The notes beneath the pieces are model-generated. The model was not told the origin of the DNA and ran no database searches. It saw only the letters and a program-made list of their open reading frames with translations. A stretch of DNA of 64,000 nt from an uncultured Treponema sp. Its GTDB lineage: Bacteria > Spirochaetota > Spirochaetia > Treponematales > Treponemataceae. The stretch is from assembly GCA_949300145.1 (NCBI GenBank), contig CASGDA010000002.1:62001-126000 (forward strand), given 5' to 3'. The translations under genes were made by a program, and so were the position numbers. Below are positions 24,676 to 33,388 of this stretch, piece by piece (position 1 is the first letter of the stretch; every line of letters starts with the position of its first letter).

Positions 24676-27600
24676 TGTTTTCCGCCTCCTGTTTTTCAAT
24701 ATTGTCCAGCTTGACGAGCGCCCTGGACTTCGACTTATTGCCGGACTTGTCGGACATGACGAAGGAGTACACGACCGGAATGAACAGCAGCGTGATGAAG
24801 GTACTCGAGGTCAAACCGCCGGCGACACAAAGCGCAATCGGCTGCATTATCGCCGCCGAACCCTGGGTGTCGAAGCACATCGGCAGCATACCGAAGATTG
24901 TCGTGAGCGAGGTCATGAGAACCGGGCGCAGACGTGAGACACCGGCCGCAAGACACGCGTCCATCACGGACATTCCGCGCTCACGGAGCAGCGTCGTGTA
25001 GTCAACAAGGATGATACCGTTGTTGACGACGATACCGAGCAGCATGACGATACCCATGATTGACATGAGCGAAAGCGGCTGCCCCATCAGCTGGTACGCG
25101 ACCGCCACACCGATGGTCAGCAGCGGAATTGTCGCGAGGTTGATGAGCGGCGCCTTGAAAGACTCGTATGTTCCGGCCATGACGCCGAAGACGAGCAGGA
25201 ATGCAAGGATGAGAATCTTGATGAATACCCCCGCCTGCTTCTGGATTTCCATCCACGAACCTTCATAACTGACGCTGACGCCTTCGGGGATAATCATGTT
25301 GGCGGAGATTTCCTCGCGGATTGTATCCTCCATTATGTCGGCGCGCGTGTCGGTGATGATTTCCGCGGTGACGTGGATGATGCGGCTCTGGTCCTCGCGC
25401 GTGATGCTGACAGGACCCGTTCCCTTCACGACTTCCGCAAAGTTGGCGACACTCACCCGTTCGCCGCTTGAACTTGCGACGTAAATCTCATCCAGATTGA
25501 CGACGCTCGACCGGTCGGAGGGCTGGAGCATCAGAACCATGTCGTACTCCTCACCCCTGTCGCGGTAAATGGCCGCCGTCACGCCGTTGATACAGGCGTT
25601 GATTTCATTCGCTATTGTGTTGACAGTGAGTCCGAAAGAATACGCCCGCTGCCGGTCAATCACAATCTCGACCTGCGGCAGACCGGCTGTCATAGAGACA
25701 TCGACATCGGCCAAGCCTTCCATCGTGTTGAGAATCCGCTCGATTTCACTTGCGGTCTCGAACGCGGCGTCAAGGTCGCTGGAACGCACGGCCACATCAA
25801 TGTCGGAACCGGCAATCGTACTCTGCTCAAAGGTGAAGGATACGCCGGGGAAATCGTCAAAGTGCCTTCTCAGCTTCTCCTTTATGTCGTCCGACGTGTC
25901 AATCTGCTCTTCCACAGCGGGAAGCTGGATTGATATCCCACCCTTGTAGCTCGCGTCACCGGACGTGCGGCTCGCGCCTGTACCGACGCTGACAATGATT
26001 GTCTCGTACCCTTCGATTTCATCATAGGTGATCTGCTCCAGCTGGCGCATCACGGTCTCCGTTTCGGCGAGCGTCGTCCCGACCGGAAGCTCGACGTTGA
26101 GGTCCACGGAGTCCTCCTCCGCCGAGTTCATGAAGACAAAGTTCATGTTGGACATCATGTACAGCGAAAGTACAAAGACAACGACGACAATCACGGTCGT
26201 CACAATCCTGTGCTTGAGGACGATGCGGAGGAGAACCCGGTACGCGGCCGTGACAATATCGAGAATTTTATCGAGGAACGCATAGAAACCGGCGAGCAGC
26301 TTGTTTTTGACGGGCTTCTCCTCACGGTTCGTCAGCGGCAGGAAGTGTCCGGCGAGCGCGGGTACAAGGAACACCGCGACAAAGAGGCTGGACAGCAGGG
26401 CGATGATGATGACGAAGATGATGTCCTTGAACATCTGTCCGATCAGCTCAAGTTCACCCATAAACAGGATGAACGGCAGGAACACGCAGATTGTGGTCAT
26501 GTTGCCGGAGAAAACCGACGCGAACATTTCCGAGGATCCGAGGATTGCGGAGATGTGCGGTTTCGCGCCGCGCAGACGGTACGTGTAGATGTTCTCTATC
26601 ATGACGACGGACGCATCGACGACCATACCGAGTCCGAGAATCAGTCCGGTGAACGTAATCAGGTTCAACGTGATTCCCGAAAGATACATGGCAAGTACGG
26701 TGATAATCATTGAAAGCGGTATCGAAATCGAAATGATTATCGTGCTCTTCATGCTCTTCAGGAACAGGAAGATTACGAGAACCGCAAGGATGATACCCTG
26801 GATGAGGGAGTCAATCAGCATCCCGATTGTGTCGCGGATTTCGTCCGTGTCGTCGGAGACAATCTCCAGCGTGATCCCTTCGGGGAGCATCTCCCTGATT
26901 TCATCAAGCTTCGCATAGACATTATCCGCTACGGCGACTGTGTTTTTGCCGCTCTGCTTGACGACGCTGAGGTACACGCCCTCCTGTCCGTTTATGTACA
27001 CCGTGTTCGATTTGTCCTCGTATCCTTCGAACGCGGTTCCGATGTCCGAGATTTTCACGTCGTATCCGTTGACATCCGCGACGACAGTGTCGTTGATTTC
27101 CTCGATGGAGGCGAATTCCCCCATTGTGCGGACACTGTAGTCCCGTGTCTGCTCGGTGATTTTTCCGCCGCCGAGCTCAAGGTTCTGGGCCGCAAGGGTA
27201 GTGGCTACCGACGACAAGGTGAGGCCGAAAGCGTCGAGCCGGTTCTTCGCAACTTCAATCCTGACGATTTTCTCGTCACCGCCGGACACACGCGTCTCCG
27301 CGACACCGGAAGCTTGCGTCAGAAGGTCAGCAATCGTTTCGTCGGCGTACACACGCAGCTCGTTGCTGGACATATCGCCGCGCACCGCGATACGCATAAT
27401 CGGCATCGAGGATGCGTCCATCTTCATGATGCTCGGGCTGTCGCAGTCGTCCGGCAGATAATCGCGCACCATATCGATTTTGTCACGGATGTCGCTCGTG
27501 GCCACGTCCAGATCGGTTCCGTACTCAAACTCGAGCAGGATCATGGACACCTCGTCCATGGAGTACGACGTTATCGTGTCCAAATCGCTGACAGAGACCA

Positions 27601-27811
27601 AAACGCCTTCCAAAACCTCCGTGACCGATTTTTCAACGGATTCAGGACCGGCGTCATCATATGTGGTATAGACGACCGCCATCGGCAGCTCTATTTCTGG
27701 GAAAAGGTCAACAGGAATGTCTCCCAAAACAAAAAGTCCCATTACAGCAAGCAATGAGAAAATTATGAGCATCAATACGGGATGCTCAACGGCAGTTTTT
27801 GACGGACTCAT
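24668..27811 (-). CDS. RND efflux permease (AcrB/HAE1 type)
   Basis: Inner-membrane proton-driven exporter of 1047 residues with the duplicated RND plan: one helix, a large periplasmic loop, five helices, then the same again. It opens PSKTAVEHPVLMLIIFSLLA and has DIPVDLFPEIELP. In helix 4, where AcrB has two Asp, this protein has Asp399 then Ala400. In helix 10 the AcrB Lys940 position is Asn930 (GIVVNNGIILVDY), a pattern typical of the VNNG branch of bacterial RND pumps. With the membrane fusion protein (4-nt overlap) and TolC-like gene it makes a tripartite pump through both membranes. Substrates are unknown. Confidence 0.95.
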   Translation of the reverse strand: MSPSKTAVEHPVLMLIIFSLLAVMGLFVLGDIPVDLFPEIELPMAVVYTTYDDAGPESVEKSVTEVLEGVLVSVSDLDTITSYSMDEVSMILLEFEYGTDLDVATSDIRDKIDMVRDYLPDDCDSPSIMKMDASSMPIMRIAVRGDMSSNELRVYADETIADLLTQASGVAETRVSGGDEKIVRIEVAKNRLDAFGLTLSSVATTLAAQNLELGGGKITEQTRDYSVRTMGEFASIEEINDTVVADVNGYDVKISDIGTAFEGYEDKSNTVYINGQEGVYLSVVKQSGKNTVAVADNVYAKLDEIREMLPEGITLEIVSDDTDEIRDTIGMLIDSLIQGIILAVLVIFLFLKSMKSTIIISISIPLSMIITVLAMYLSGITLNLITFTGLILGLGMVVDASVVMIENIYTYRLRGAKPHISAILGSSEMFASVFSGNMTTICVFLPFILFMGELELIGQMFKDIIFVIIIALLSSLFVAVFLVPALAGHFLPLTNREEKPVKNKLLAGFYAFLDKILDIVTAAYRVLLRIVLKHRIVTTVIVVVVFVLSLYMMSNMNFVFMNSAEEDSVDLNVELPVGTTLAETETVMRQLEQITYDEIEGYETIIVSVGTGASRTSGDASYKGGISIQLPAVEEQIDTSDDIKEKLRRHFDDFPGVSFTFEQSTIAGSDIDVAVRSSDLDAAFETASEIERILNTMEGLADVDVSMTAGLPQVEIVIDRQRAYSFGLTVNTIANEINACINGVTAAIYRDRGEEYDMVLMLQPSDRSSVVNLDEIYVASSSGERVSVANFAEVVKGTGPVSITREDQSRIIHVTAEIITDTRADIMEDTIREEISANMIIPEGVSVSYEGSWMEIQKQAGVFIKILILAFLLVFGVMAGTYESFKAPLINLATIPLLTIGVAVAYQLMGQPLSLMSIMGIVMLLGIVVNNGIILVDYTTLLRERGMSVMDACLAAGVSRLRPVLMTSLTTIFGMLPMCFDTQGSAAIMQPIALCVAGGLTSSTFITLLFIPVVYSFVMSDKSGNKSKSRALVKLDNIEKQEAENNV

Positions 27812-28803
27812 ACTGCATCCCCTCCAATGTTCTCTCCGGAAGCCTCCGCCATTTCTGAAGAACCTGATTCAACGGTCTTGGAGACGGAGGAGATATCCCT
27901 GACAGACGAACCGTCATACAGCAGGTGCATACCCTCGATGATTATCCTGTCACCCTCATTGATTCCGGAAACGACCTCGACAAGTCCGTCAACACTCATA
28001 CCGGTGGTTATATTGCGCTGGACGGCCTTGTTACCCTCTGAATTCATGACGAACACATACTGTTTGCCGAGTGCGGTCATAATCGCGGTTTCGGGCACAA
28101 CAATCACGTCGTCCTTTTGTGTCGTGTACAGACGCACTTTGGCGAACATCCCCGCATTGACCCTGTCGTCTTTCGTATCAAAGGTGAGCTGGAGCTCCTT
28201 CGTGCGGGAGACGGAATCCACGACAGGGGAAATCCTGACGACAGTCGCGGGGAAATTGACGCCGGGATACGCCTCGACTGTCACATCCGCCTTCATCCCC
28301 GTGTGGAGAAGCGAGGCATGGCGCTCCGGAATGTGCACCGTAATCTGGAGGTCGTCGATGCTTCCGATCACAGCGACCGCCGTCGATGTCGCGACCGTCG
28401 TGCCCGGCTGGAGCGGCTGGGAAGTTATGGCTCCGGACAACGGCGCAAGGACGGGGCTTATCTCGTAGGGGACGCCGGGCGTTGACGGGTCAACCTCCGC
28501 AATCACCTGCCCCTTCTTCACCTGGGAACCGAGATTGACATGCATACGGACAAGTTTCCCGCCCATATCGGGATAGACTTCAATCGAGCTTGTAGCCTCG
28601 ACATCACCGCTGGACTGGATGTACGAAATCAGCGTATCCTTTTCCGCAAGAACGCTGCGCACCGAATACACGGTGGCTTCCGCATCCGCAGCCTCAACCG
28701 CCGCGGTGTTTCCGGACGGCCGCAAAAACATCATCGCCGCAACTACAGCGACGCACACCACTGCAACAGTTATCGTTGTCTTTTGTTGTTTTGTAAAAGC
28801 CAT
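27808..28803 (-). CDS. Periplasmic membrane fusion protein of the RND pump
   Basis: A 331-residue adaptor linking permease and outer-membrane channel. The N-terminal helix at about 10-27 anchors it. The split barrel-sandwich domain is visible as VEATSSIEVYPDMGGKLVRM and GSQVKKGQVIAEVD, then LSGAITSQPLQPGTTV; no long coiled-coil hairpin lies between the halves, so it is a compact version. The beta-barrel (GMKADVTVEAYPGV) and a membrane-proximal domain (NITTGMSVDGLVEVVSGINEGDRIIIEG) follow. GAAGGAGG precedes the ATG. The stop overlaps the permease start by 4 nt. The last 30 residues are a Ser/Glu-rich flexible tail. Confidence 0.92.
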   Translation of the reverse strand: MAFTKQQKTTITVAVVCVAVVAAMMFLRPSGNTAAVEAADAEATVYSVRSVLAEKDTLISYIQSSGDVEATSSIEVYPDMGGKLVRMHVNLGSQVKKGQVIAEVDPSTPGVPYEISPVLAPLSGAITSQPLQPGTTVATSTAVAVIGSIDDLQITVHIPERHASLLHTGMKADVTVEAYPGVNFPATVVRISPVVDSVSRTKELQLTFDTKDDRVNAGMFAKVRLYTTQKDDVIVVPETAIMTALGKQYVFVMNSEGNKAVQRNITTGMSVDGLVEVVSGINEGDRIIIEGMHLLYDGSSVRDISSVSKTVESGSSEMAEASGENIGGDAV

Positions 28804-28830
28804 ATTTTTATTCCTCCTTCTCCATTTCCT

Positions 28831-30129
28831 CTATTTCGCTATGAATGTCCCGAACGGAATTCCCGATGTGTTTTCCAGATTCAGAATGGAAACGCTCAGA
28901 TTGTATATTTCGGCGAGAAGCGACACCTCGGATTCAAACAGGGTGTCGGAAGCGTCCAGGACGCTCAGAAAATCCCGGGCGCCGCGGTTGTACGCTTCCT
29001 GCGCCAGGTCGTATGATTTCTGCGCCAGATTCACGTTCGCAACGCAGGTGTCAATCGAAGATCTCGATACGTTGATTTGCCTTAAATATGAAGAGATATT
29101 GCTGCCCACATTGAGCTTCTCATCCTTCAGCTGAAGCTCCAGATCCGTGACGGTATCTTTCGCATCGGCGATGCTGTCAGCGGCGCTCGACCACGGCAGA
29201 TAACAGTCCAACGGGACGGAAAGGCCGATGCTCAGCGAACCGTTGTCCTTCCATTCCTTGAAATCGTCATAATTCGTCGCTGTCGGCTGATAACCCCAGG
29301 AAACGCTGAGCGACGGACCGTAGCTGTACAGCCGTGTCGCGGTGAGCGTCGAGCGGGCCGTCTCAAGCTGCTTTTCCAGGAGCGCAATTGAAGGCGGATT
29401 CAGTTCCTCCTGATTGAGCGTAATCTCCCCGACTTCAAGAAAATCATCCAGCGAACCGTCCAGCTCGACCTGCTCGCGGACATCCAGACCAATCAGAATC
29501 TTGAATGTGTCCATGTCATTCATGAAGGTTGTCTTGGCGTTTTCAAGCTCGGGCTTTTTCTGCTCATAGCTGACCTGCGCGGAAAGGACGTCCAGCTCGC
29601 TTATCCGCCCCGCCTCATACTGCCGGCGGTTCTGCTCATATTGCAGGCGCGCGGTTTCAAGCGAACGCTCCTGCTGTTCAATGTATGCCTGCTCATACAG
29701 AAGCCCGTAGAAACTCTGGCGCACGGAAAGCTCGATGGTCCTGAGCGCATCGTCGAACGAAAGCTCCCCCGTCTCATATTGCAGCCCGGCGGTTTTTATC
29801 GCGGCGATAAGTGCGGGGGAAATGTTGAACCCTATCGAAGCGTTTCCGTACAAAGCGTAATCATACGGGCTTGACGTCGCGGCGCTGTCATTCAGAAGCT
29901 GGAAGCCTCCTCCGACGCTCACCGTCGGCAGAAAACTGTTCCACGCATGATCTTTGGCCCGTTCCAGCCCCTGCAAGGTCAGGGCGCTGCGTTCAATGCT
30001 TATGTTATTGTCAAAAGCCATTTGTACAGCGGAATCGATGGTGAGCACAGTCTGTGCGGAAGCGGCGCCCACACACAGGCTGAAAACCGTCAGAACGGTA
30101 AAAAGCCTGATGATGAATTTACTTTTCAT
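28831..30129 (-). CDS. TolC-like outer-membrane efflux protein
   Basis: Outer-membrane channel of 432 residues, with ATG 30129 chosen for GGAGG 9 nt upstream and a proper signal peptide (MKSKFIIRLFTVLTVFSLCV...ASAQ). Two TolC repeats follow: long helices with YEQNRRQYEAGRISELDVLSAQVSYEQKKPELE-type phrasing in the first half and YDLAQEAYNRGARDFLSVLD in the second. The length fits OEP family members. It is the first gene of the six-gene efflux and two-component unit. The 236-nt gap upstream (30130-30365) is AT-rich and should hold the promoter; a TATATT lies about 35 nt before the start, without a good -35. Confidence 0.93.
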   Translation of the reverse strand: MKSKFIIRLFTVLTVFSLCVGAASAQTVLTIDSAVQMAFDNNISIERSALTLQGLERAKDHAWNSFLPTVSVGGGFQLLNDSAATSSPYDYALYGNASIGFNISPALIAAIKTAGLQYETGELSFDDALRTIELSVRQSFYGLLYEQAYIEQQERSLETARLQYEQNRRQYEAGRISELDVLSAQVSYEQKKPELENAKTTFMNDMDTFKILIGLDVREQVELDGSLDDFLEVGEITLNQEELNPPSIALLEKQLETARSTLTATRLYSYGPSLSVSWGYQPTATNYDDFKEWKDNGSLSIGLSVPLDCYLPWSSAADSIADAKDTVTDLELQLKDEKLNVGSNISSYLRQINVSRSSIDTCVANVNLAQKSYDLAQEAYNRGARDFLSVLDASDTLFESEVSLLAEIYNLSVSILNLENTSGIPFGTFIAK

Positions 30130-30365
30130 ATCATGGATCCTCCAAAATACCGTAACAAAGTATGCAGAATATAGCAATAAAACGCACTATTATCTAGAAA
30201 AGTCACATGAACAATAAATAACATTCTGTTATCTGAGGCGTATACAAAATTAAGTGGAAAATTATTCGTGCAAAAACCTGAAAAACCTTTTATATCCGTA
30301 TTATTAACCGGCGGCGGTAAAAACAAAGGTAAAAATTAAATATCACTGTAAACAATACAGCAAAA

Positions 30366-31496
30366 CTAAATTTCTGACACAAGCCGCCTGTATTCCGAAA
30401 ACAGTTTCCCTGCGCTTTCATCCCAGTCGTACAGCCGGCAGCGCTGCAAGCCGGCGGCGACAAGGTTTTCCCGGAACGCTTCGTCCGAGCAGATTTTTTC
30501 CATGGCGTCCGCACATTCCTGCGCATCGGCGGGGTCCTTCAATAAAACGGCGGCGGAACCGACGACCTCCGGAATGGCGAAAACCGGGCTGGTGATAACG
30601 GGGCAGCCACATGCCATCGCCTCGACATTCGGCATGCCGAAGCCCTCTGCGAAGGACGGGAAGACAAAAACCGCGGCGCCGTTATACAGAACGGCCGCCT
30701 GGCTTTCGGGAACAAATCCCGGCGTGACAAAATCCTTTATCCCCAGCTCCCGTGCCTTGGCGGCGACCTCCGGGGAATCCCAACCCTTTCCCGCGCATAC
30801 GAGGGAATAGCCGGGATGTTTCTTTGAGAACAGGGCGAAAGAACCCAGGACGCATCCGGGATTCTTCCGCATGGAATACCTGCTTATATGAAGCACATAG
30901 GGCTTCCGGACATTCAGTTCCGCAAGCCCTTTCTCCACGGCATCCTGCGGCAGCCGGCGGAATTCGGAGGAGAAGCCGTTTGTGGTTATGAAAATCTTTT
31001 CCGGCGCAACCTTGTACGCGGACACATAATACTGCCTGCTCGCCTGCGAAACCGTGGCGATGGCGTCCAGACGGCGCGCCAGAACCGGCATCGCGTATTT
31101 CTCATGCATCCGTGCGATGAATGAATACCCCTGCGGATACAGGACTTCCTCCGCGCCGTGGATTGTGGCGATTTTCTTCGCCGTGAGCCTGAACATCGGG
31201 GCATACACTGAAAGCGGTGAATAATGCAGAAGCGAAAATCCGTAGGGGCGCAGGACATTGGACGCTAAAAGCGGATTCCGCGGGATGATGATTTCCTTTA
31301 CCCGCGAATAAATGGGGTTGCCGCTTTTTTTGTAATGGATGAAATAAAACTCAAAGGGAAAGCCCTCCGCCTCGTTCAGCGACACGACCCGCTTCATCAT
31401 TTCATCGAGATGATGCCCGGAACCGCTCGTCCAATTGTCAAGGGGCTTTGAAAACACCCCTATTTTAGGCTTTCCGCCCGCAGTACAACCGCCCAT
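30366..31496 (-). CDS. Family 4 glycosyltransferase
   Basis: A GT-B retaining glycosyltransferase of 376 residues. ATG 31496 is preferred because GGGGAG lies 8 nt upstream; longer in-frame starts at 31532 and 31520 lack a site. The acceptor half includes IATIHGAEEVLYPQG. The donor half has KPYVLHISRYSMRKNP and the diagnostic FPSFAEGFGMPNVEAMACG, with the Glu-rich motif, then CPVITSPVFAIPEVVG. The sugar specificity is unknown. It stands alone on the minus strand, divergent from another transferase, inside a GC-rich stretch. Confidence 0.88.
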   Translation of the reverse strand: MGGCTAGGKPKIGVFSKPLDNWTSGSGHHLDEMMKRVVSLNEAEGFPFEFYFIHYKKSGNPIYSRVKEIIIPRNPLLASNVLRPYGFSLLHYSPLSVYAPMFRLTAKKIATIHGAEEVLYPQGYSFIARMHEKYAMPVLARRLDAIATVSQASRQYYVSAYKVAPEKIFITTNGFSSEFRRLPQDAVEKGLAELNVRKPYVLHISRYSMRKNPGCVLGSFALFSKKHPGYSLVCAGKGWDSPEVAAKARELGIKDFVTPGFVPESQAAVLYNGAAVFVFPSFAEGFGMPNVEAMACGCPVITSPVFAIPEVVGSAAVLLKDPADAQECADAMEKICSDEAFRENLVAAGLQRCRLYDWDESAGKLFSEYRRLVSEI

Positions 31497-31537
31497 CTTC
31501 ACCACTCCCCGCCATTGCATATGTGCAAACACAAATA

Positions 31538-31566
31538 TAGACTTTTTCCCTATTCCATTCTATAAT
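31538..31566 (+). promoter_or_regulatory. Candidate promoter of the 31578 glycosyltransferase gene
   Basis: TAGACT (31538-31543), 17 nt, then a perfect TATAAT (31561-31566). The predicted transcript would begin about 5 nt before the ATG at 31578, which has no Shine-Dalgarno. Confidence 0.55.
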
Positions 31567-31577
31567 ATTTATTTATA

Positions 31578-32639
31578 ATGGACAATATAACGGTTCTCAC
31601 GATAGCCGACAGGATAGCCTGCTTCCATTCCCTCAAACCCTTCTTGTTCTGCAAAACCGGGGTGAAATTCACGTTCACCTGCTCCCCCGAATTCTGCCTG
31701 AAGAAAGACAAAAACAAGGTCCTTGTCATGATGAGGCAGTTCATAAAACCAGACCGCGTAGACCTGGATTTGATGCGGGCGCTGCGGAAAAAGTATGGGC
31801 GCATCGCCTTTTTCCACGATGACGCAGGCGGCGGGATTCCGCGGCTGGAAGTCCTGCCGTACACCGACCTTTTTTACTGCAAGGCCGCCTTCAAAGACCG
31901 GGAAATATACAAGCGCCCCCTGTACGGGAAAGAACTGTATTCGGACTATTACCACCGGAAATACGGGGTGCAGGATCCCGGATGGACGGACAGACCGGTG
32001 ATCAGGGATGTCCGGGATCTGGACAAGCTGCGAATCTCCTGGAACATCGGAATCGGGGATTTCCCGAGGGGAAAAACGAGGCAGCGGGCGGGATACATGG
32101 CCGCCAGATACTTCGGGATACCGGCCGTGAAACCCTTTTACAGAAAGAACGCGGAATTCCATCCGGAAGCGAATAAAGAAATATTTGACGCGCACTGCCG
32201 GATAGGCCTCATCTCCCGGCCCTCGATAAATTTCCAGCGCTCCCTGATCCTCGACACGGTGAAAAACGACAGGGCCTTCATCACCGGAATGGTGGGACAG
32301 GCCGCTTTCAATAAAGAAATAAAAAATTCAAAAATAACGGTGAGCCCGTTCGGCTGGGGGGAATTGTGCCTCCGGGACTTTGAAGCCGTGCAGAACGGGA
32401 GCCTTCTGCTCAAACCCGACATGTCCCACATCGAAACCTGGCCGGATGTTTTCATCCCTGAAGAAACCTATGTGCCATTTGACTGGGACGCGAAAACCCT
32501 TGTGGAAAAAACGCACTTCTATCTGGAAAACGTGACAGAACGGAAACGGATCGCCGGAAACGCCTACGCGGCCTACTGTTCCGCCCTGAAAAATCTGGAT
32601 GAAAGATTCAACACCATAATCACGGAGATTCTATCATGA
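31578..32639 (+). CDS. Probable glycosyltransferase (CgeB/GT1-like C-terminus)
   Basis: A 353-residue cytosolic protein. The C-terminal half has SPFGWGELCLRDFEAVQNG, the phrase found in the donor-binding half of GT-B enzymes of the CgeB type, followed by LLLKPDMSHIETWPDVF. The N-terminal half (FFHDDAGGG, LPYTDLFYCKAAFKDREIY) resembles the acceptor domain of such enzymes, but I recognise no exact family. It overlaps the CDP-alcohol phosphotransferase start by 4 nt, so it belongs to that glycan unit. No ribosome-binding site is seen; see the promoter at 31538. Confidence 0.65.
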   Translation: MDNITVLTIADRIACFHSLKPFLFCKTGVKFTFTCSPEFCLKKDKNKVLVMMRQFIKPDRVDLDLMRALRKKYGRIAFFHDDAGGGIPRLEVLPYTDLFYCKAAFKDREIYKRPLYGKELYSDYYHRKYGVQDPGWTDRPVIRDVRDLDKLRISWNIGIGDFPRGKTRQRAGYMAARYFGIPAVKPFYRKNAEFHPEANKEIFDAHCRIGLISRPSINFQRSLILDTVKNDRAFITGMVGQAAFNKEIKNSKITVSPFGWGELCLRDFEAVQNGSLLLKPDMSHIETWPDVFIPEETYVPFDWDAKTLVEKTHFYLENVTERKRIAGNAYAAYCSALKNLDERFNTIITEILS

Positions 32640-33388
32640 ACGGCGACGGAAAAGAACACAGAAGATACAGCGTGAAGGACATCTCTTCCTCGATGACCGA
32701 TGAAAAGCGCAGGGCGGACGGCACGGTGACAAAATTCCTGCTTCGCCCGCTGTCCTACCCCGTCGCCGCCGCGGCGCTGAATCTCGGGATAACGCCCAAT
32801 GCGGTGACCTGTTTCAGCGCCCTGTGCTGTATCGCCGCCGCGGGGCTTGCCATGACGGGGAACATCCACCTGCATATCGCCGCAGCGGCGCTGTTCCTGC
32901 TTTTCGGGATCCTGGACTGCGCGGACGGAAACATGGCGCGGACGCTGGGAAAGAAAACCGTCTACGGCGGCGCCATCGATGCGGCGGGCGGATACACCGC
33001 CTACACGACGCAGCTTTTCGCCATGGGGCTTTCCGCCTGTCTGCTCACCGGCAGTCCCCGGTGGTTCCTGCCCGCGGCATATGCGGCGGCGGCGAACATC
33101 CTGATGCGCCTTTTCCACCAGTCCTTCAAAAACGCGGAGCTTTCAGCGGGGATGGTTCCGGTGCAGGGCAAAGAAAAACGTTTCAGCGAGGAAATCGGCG
33201 TCACGGGGTGGATGCCGCTCCTCTATCTGGCGGGACTGCTCCTCTTCCTTTTCGGCGGGGACGGATTCGCGCCGGTGCTGCCCGCGGTTCTGCTGGCATA
33301 TGCGCTGATTTACTGCGGGGGGTTCGCCGTGACATCCCTCAAACTGATAAAAAAAGCCGCGGCAACGGACACCGGACAGGATAAATAA
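32636..33388 (+). CDS. CDP-alcohol phosphatidyltransferase homologue lacking the fourth motif Asp
   Basis: A membrane protein of 250 residues with about six helices. It carries most of the CDP-OH-P signature: Asp94, Asp97, Gly98, Ala101-Arg102, Gly111 and Asp115. The fourth acidic residue, expected at 119, is Gly (codon GGA at 32990-32992). That Asp is held to be the catalytic base in this family, so the protein may be inactive, altered in chemistry, or use another residue. Family members join a CDP-linked alcohol or lipid to an alcohol acceptor. Here it lies between two glycosyltransferases with overlaps on both sides, suggesting a lipid or polyol-phosphate step in glycan assembly. The coding DNA is very GC-rich. 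Confidence 0.85.
   Translation: MNGDGKEHRRYSVKDISSSMTDEKRRADGTVTKFLLRPLSYPVAAAALNLGITPNAVTCFSALCCIAAAGLAMTGNIHLHIAAAALFLLFGILDCADGNMARTLGKKTVYGGAIDAAGGYTAYTTQLFAMGLSACLLTGSPRWFLPAAYAAAANILMRLFHQSFKNAELSAGMVPVQGKEKRFSEEIGVTGWMPLLYLAGLLLFLFGGDGFAPVLPAVLLAYALIYCGGFAVTSLKLIKKAAATDTGQDK

Noticed and set aside
23800-24714. Long plus-strand open frame opposite the response regulator
   Set aside because: It is antisense to a complete OmpR-type gene and has no family motifs; GC-rich DNA keeps opposite frames open.
26210-26713. Plus-strand frame rich in Asp, Glu, Arg and His opposite the RND permease
   Set aside because: Composition follows from the hydrophobic codons of the permease on the other strand; no ribosome-binding site or conserved motif.
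32824-33384. Second plus-strand frame inside the CDP-alcohol phosphotransferase gene
   Set aside because: Arg/Gly/His-rich translation typical of an out-of-frame reading in GC-rich DNA; the in-frame protein has clear membrane helices.
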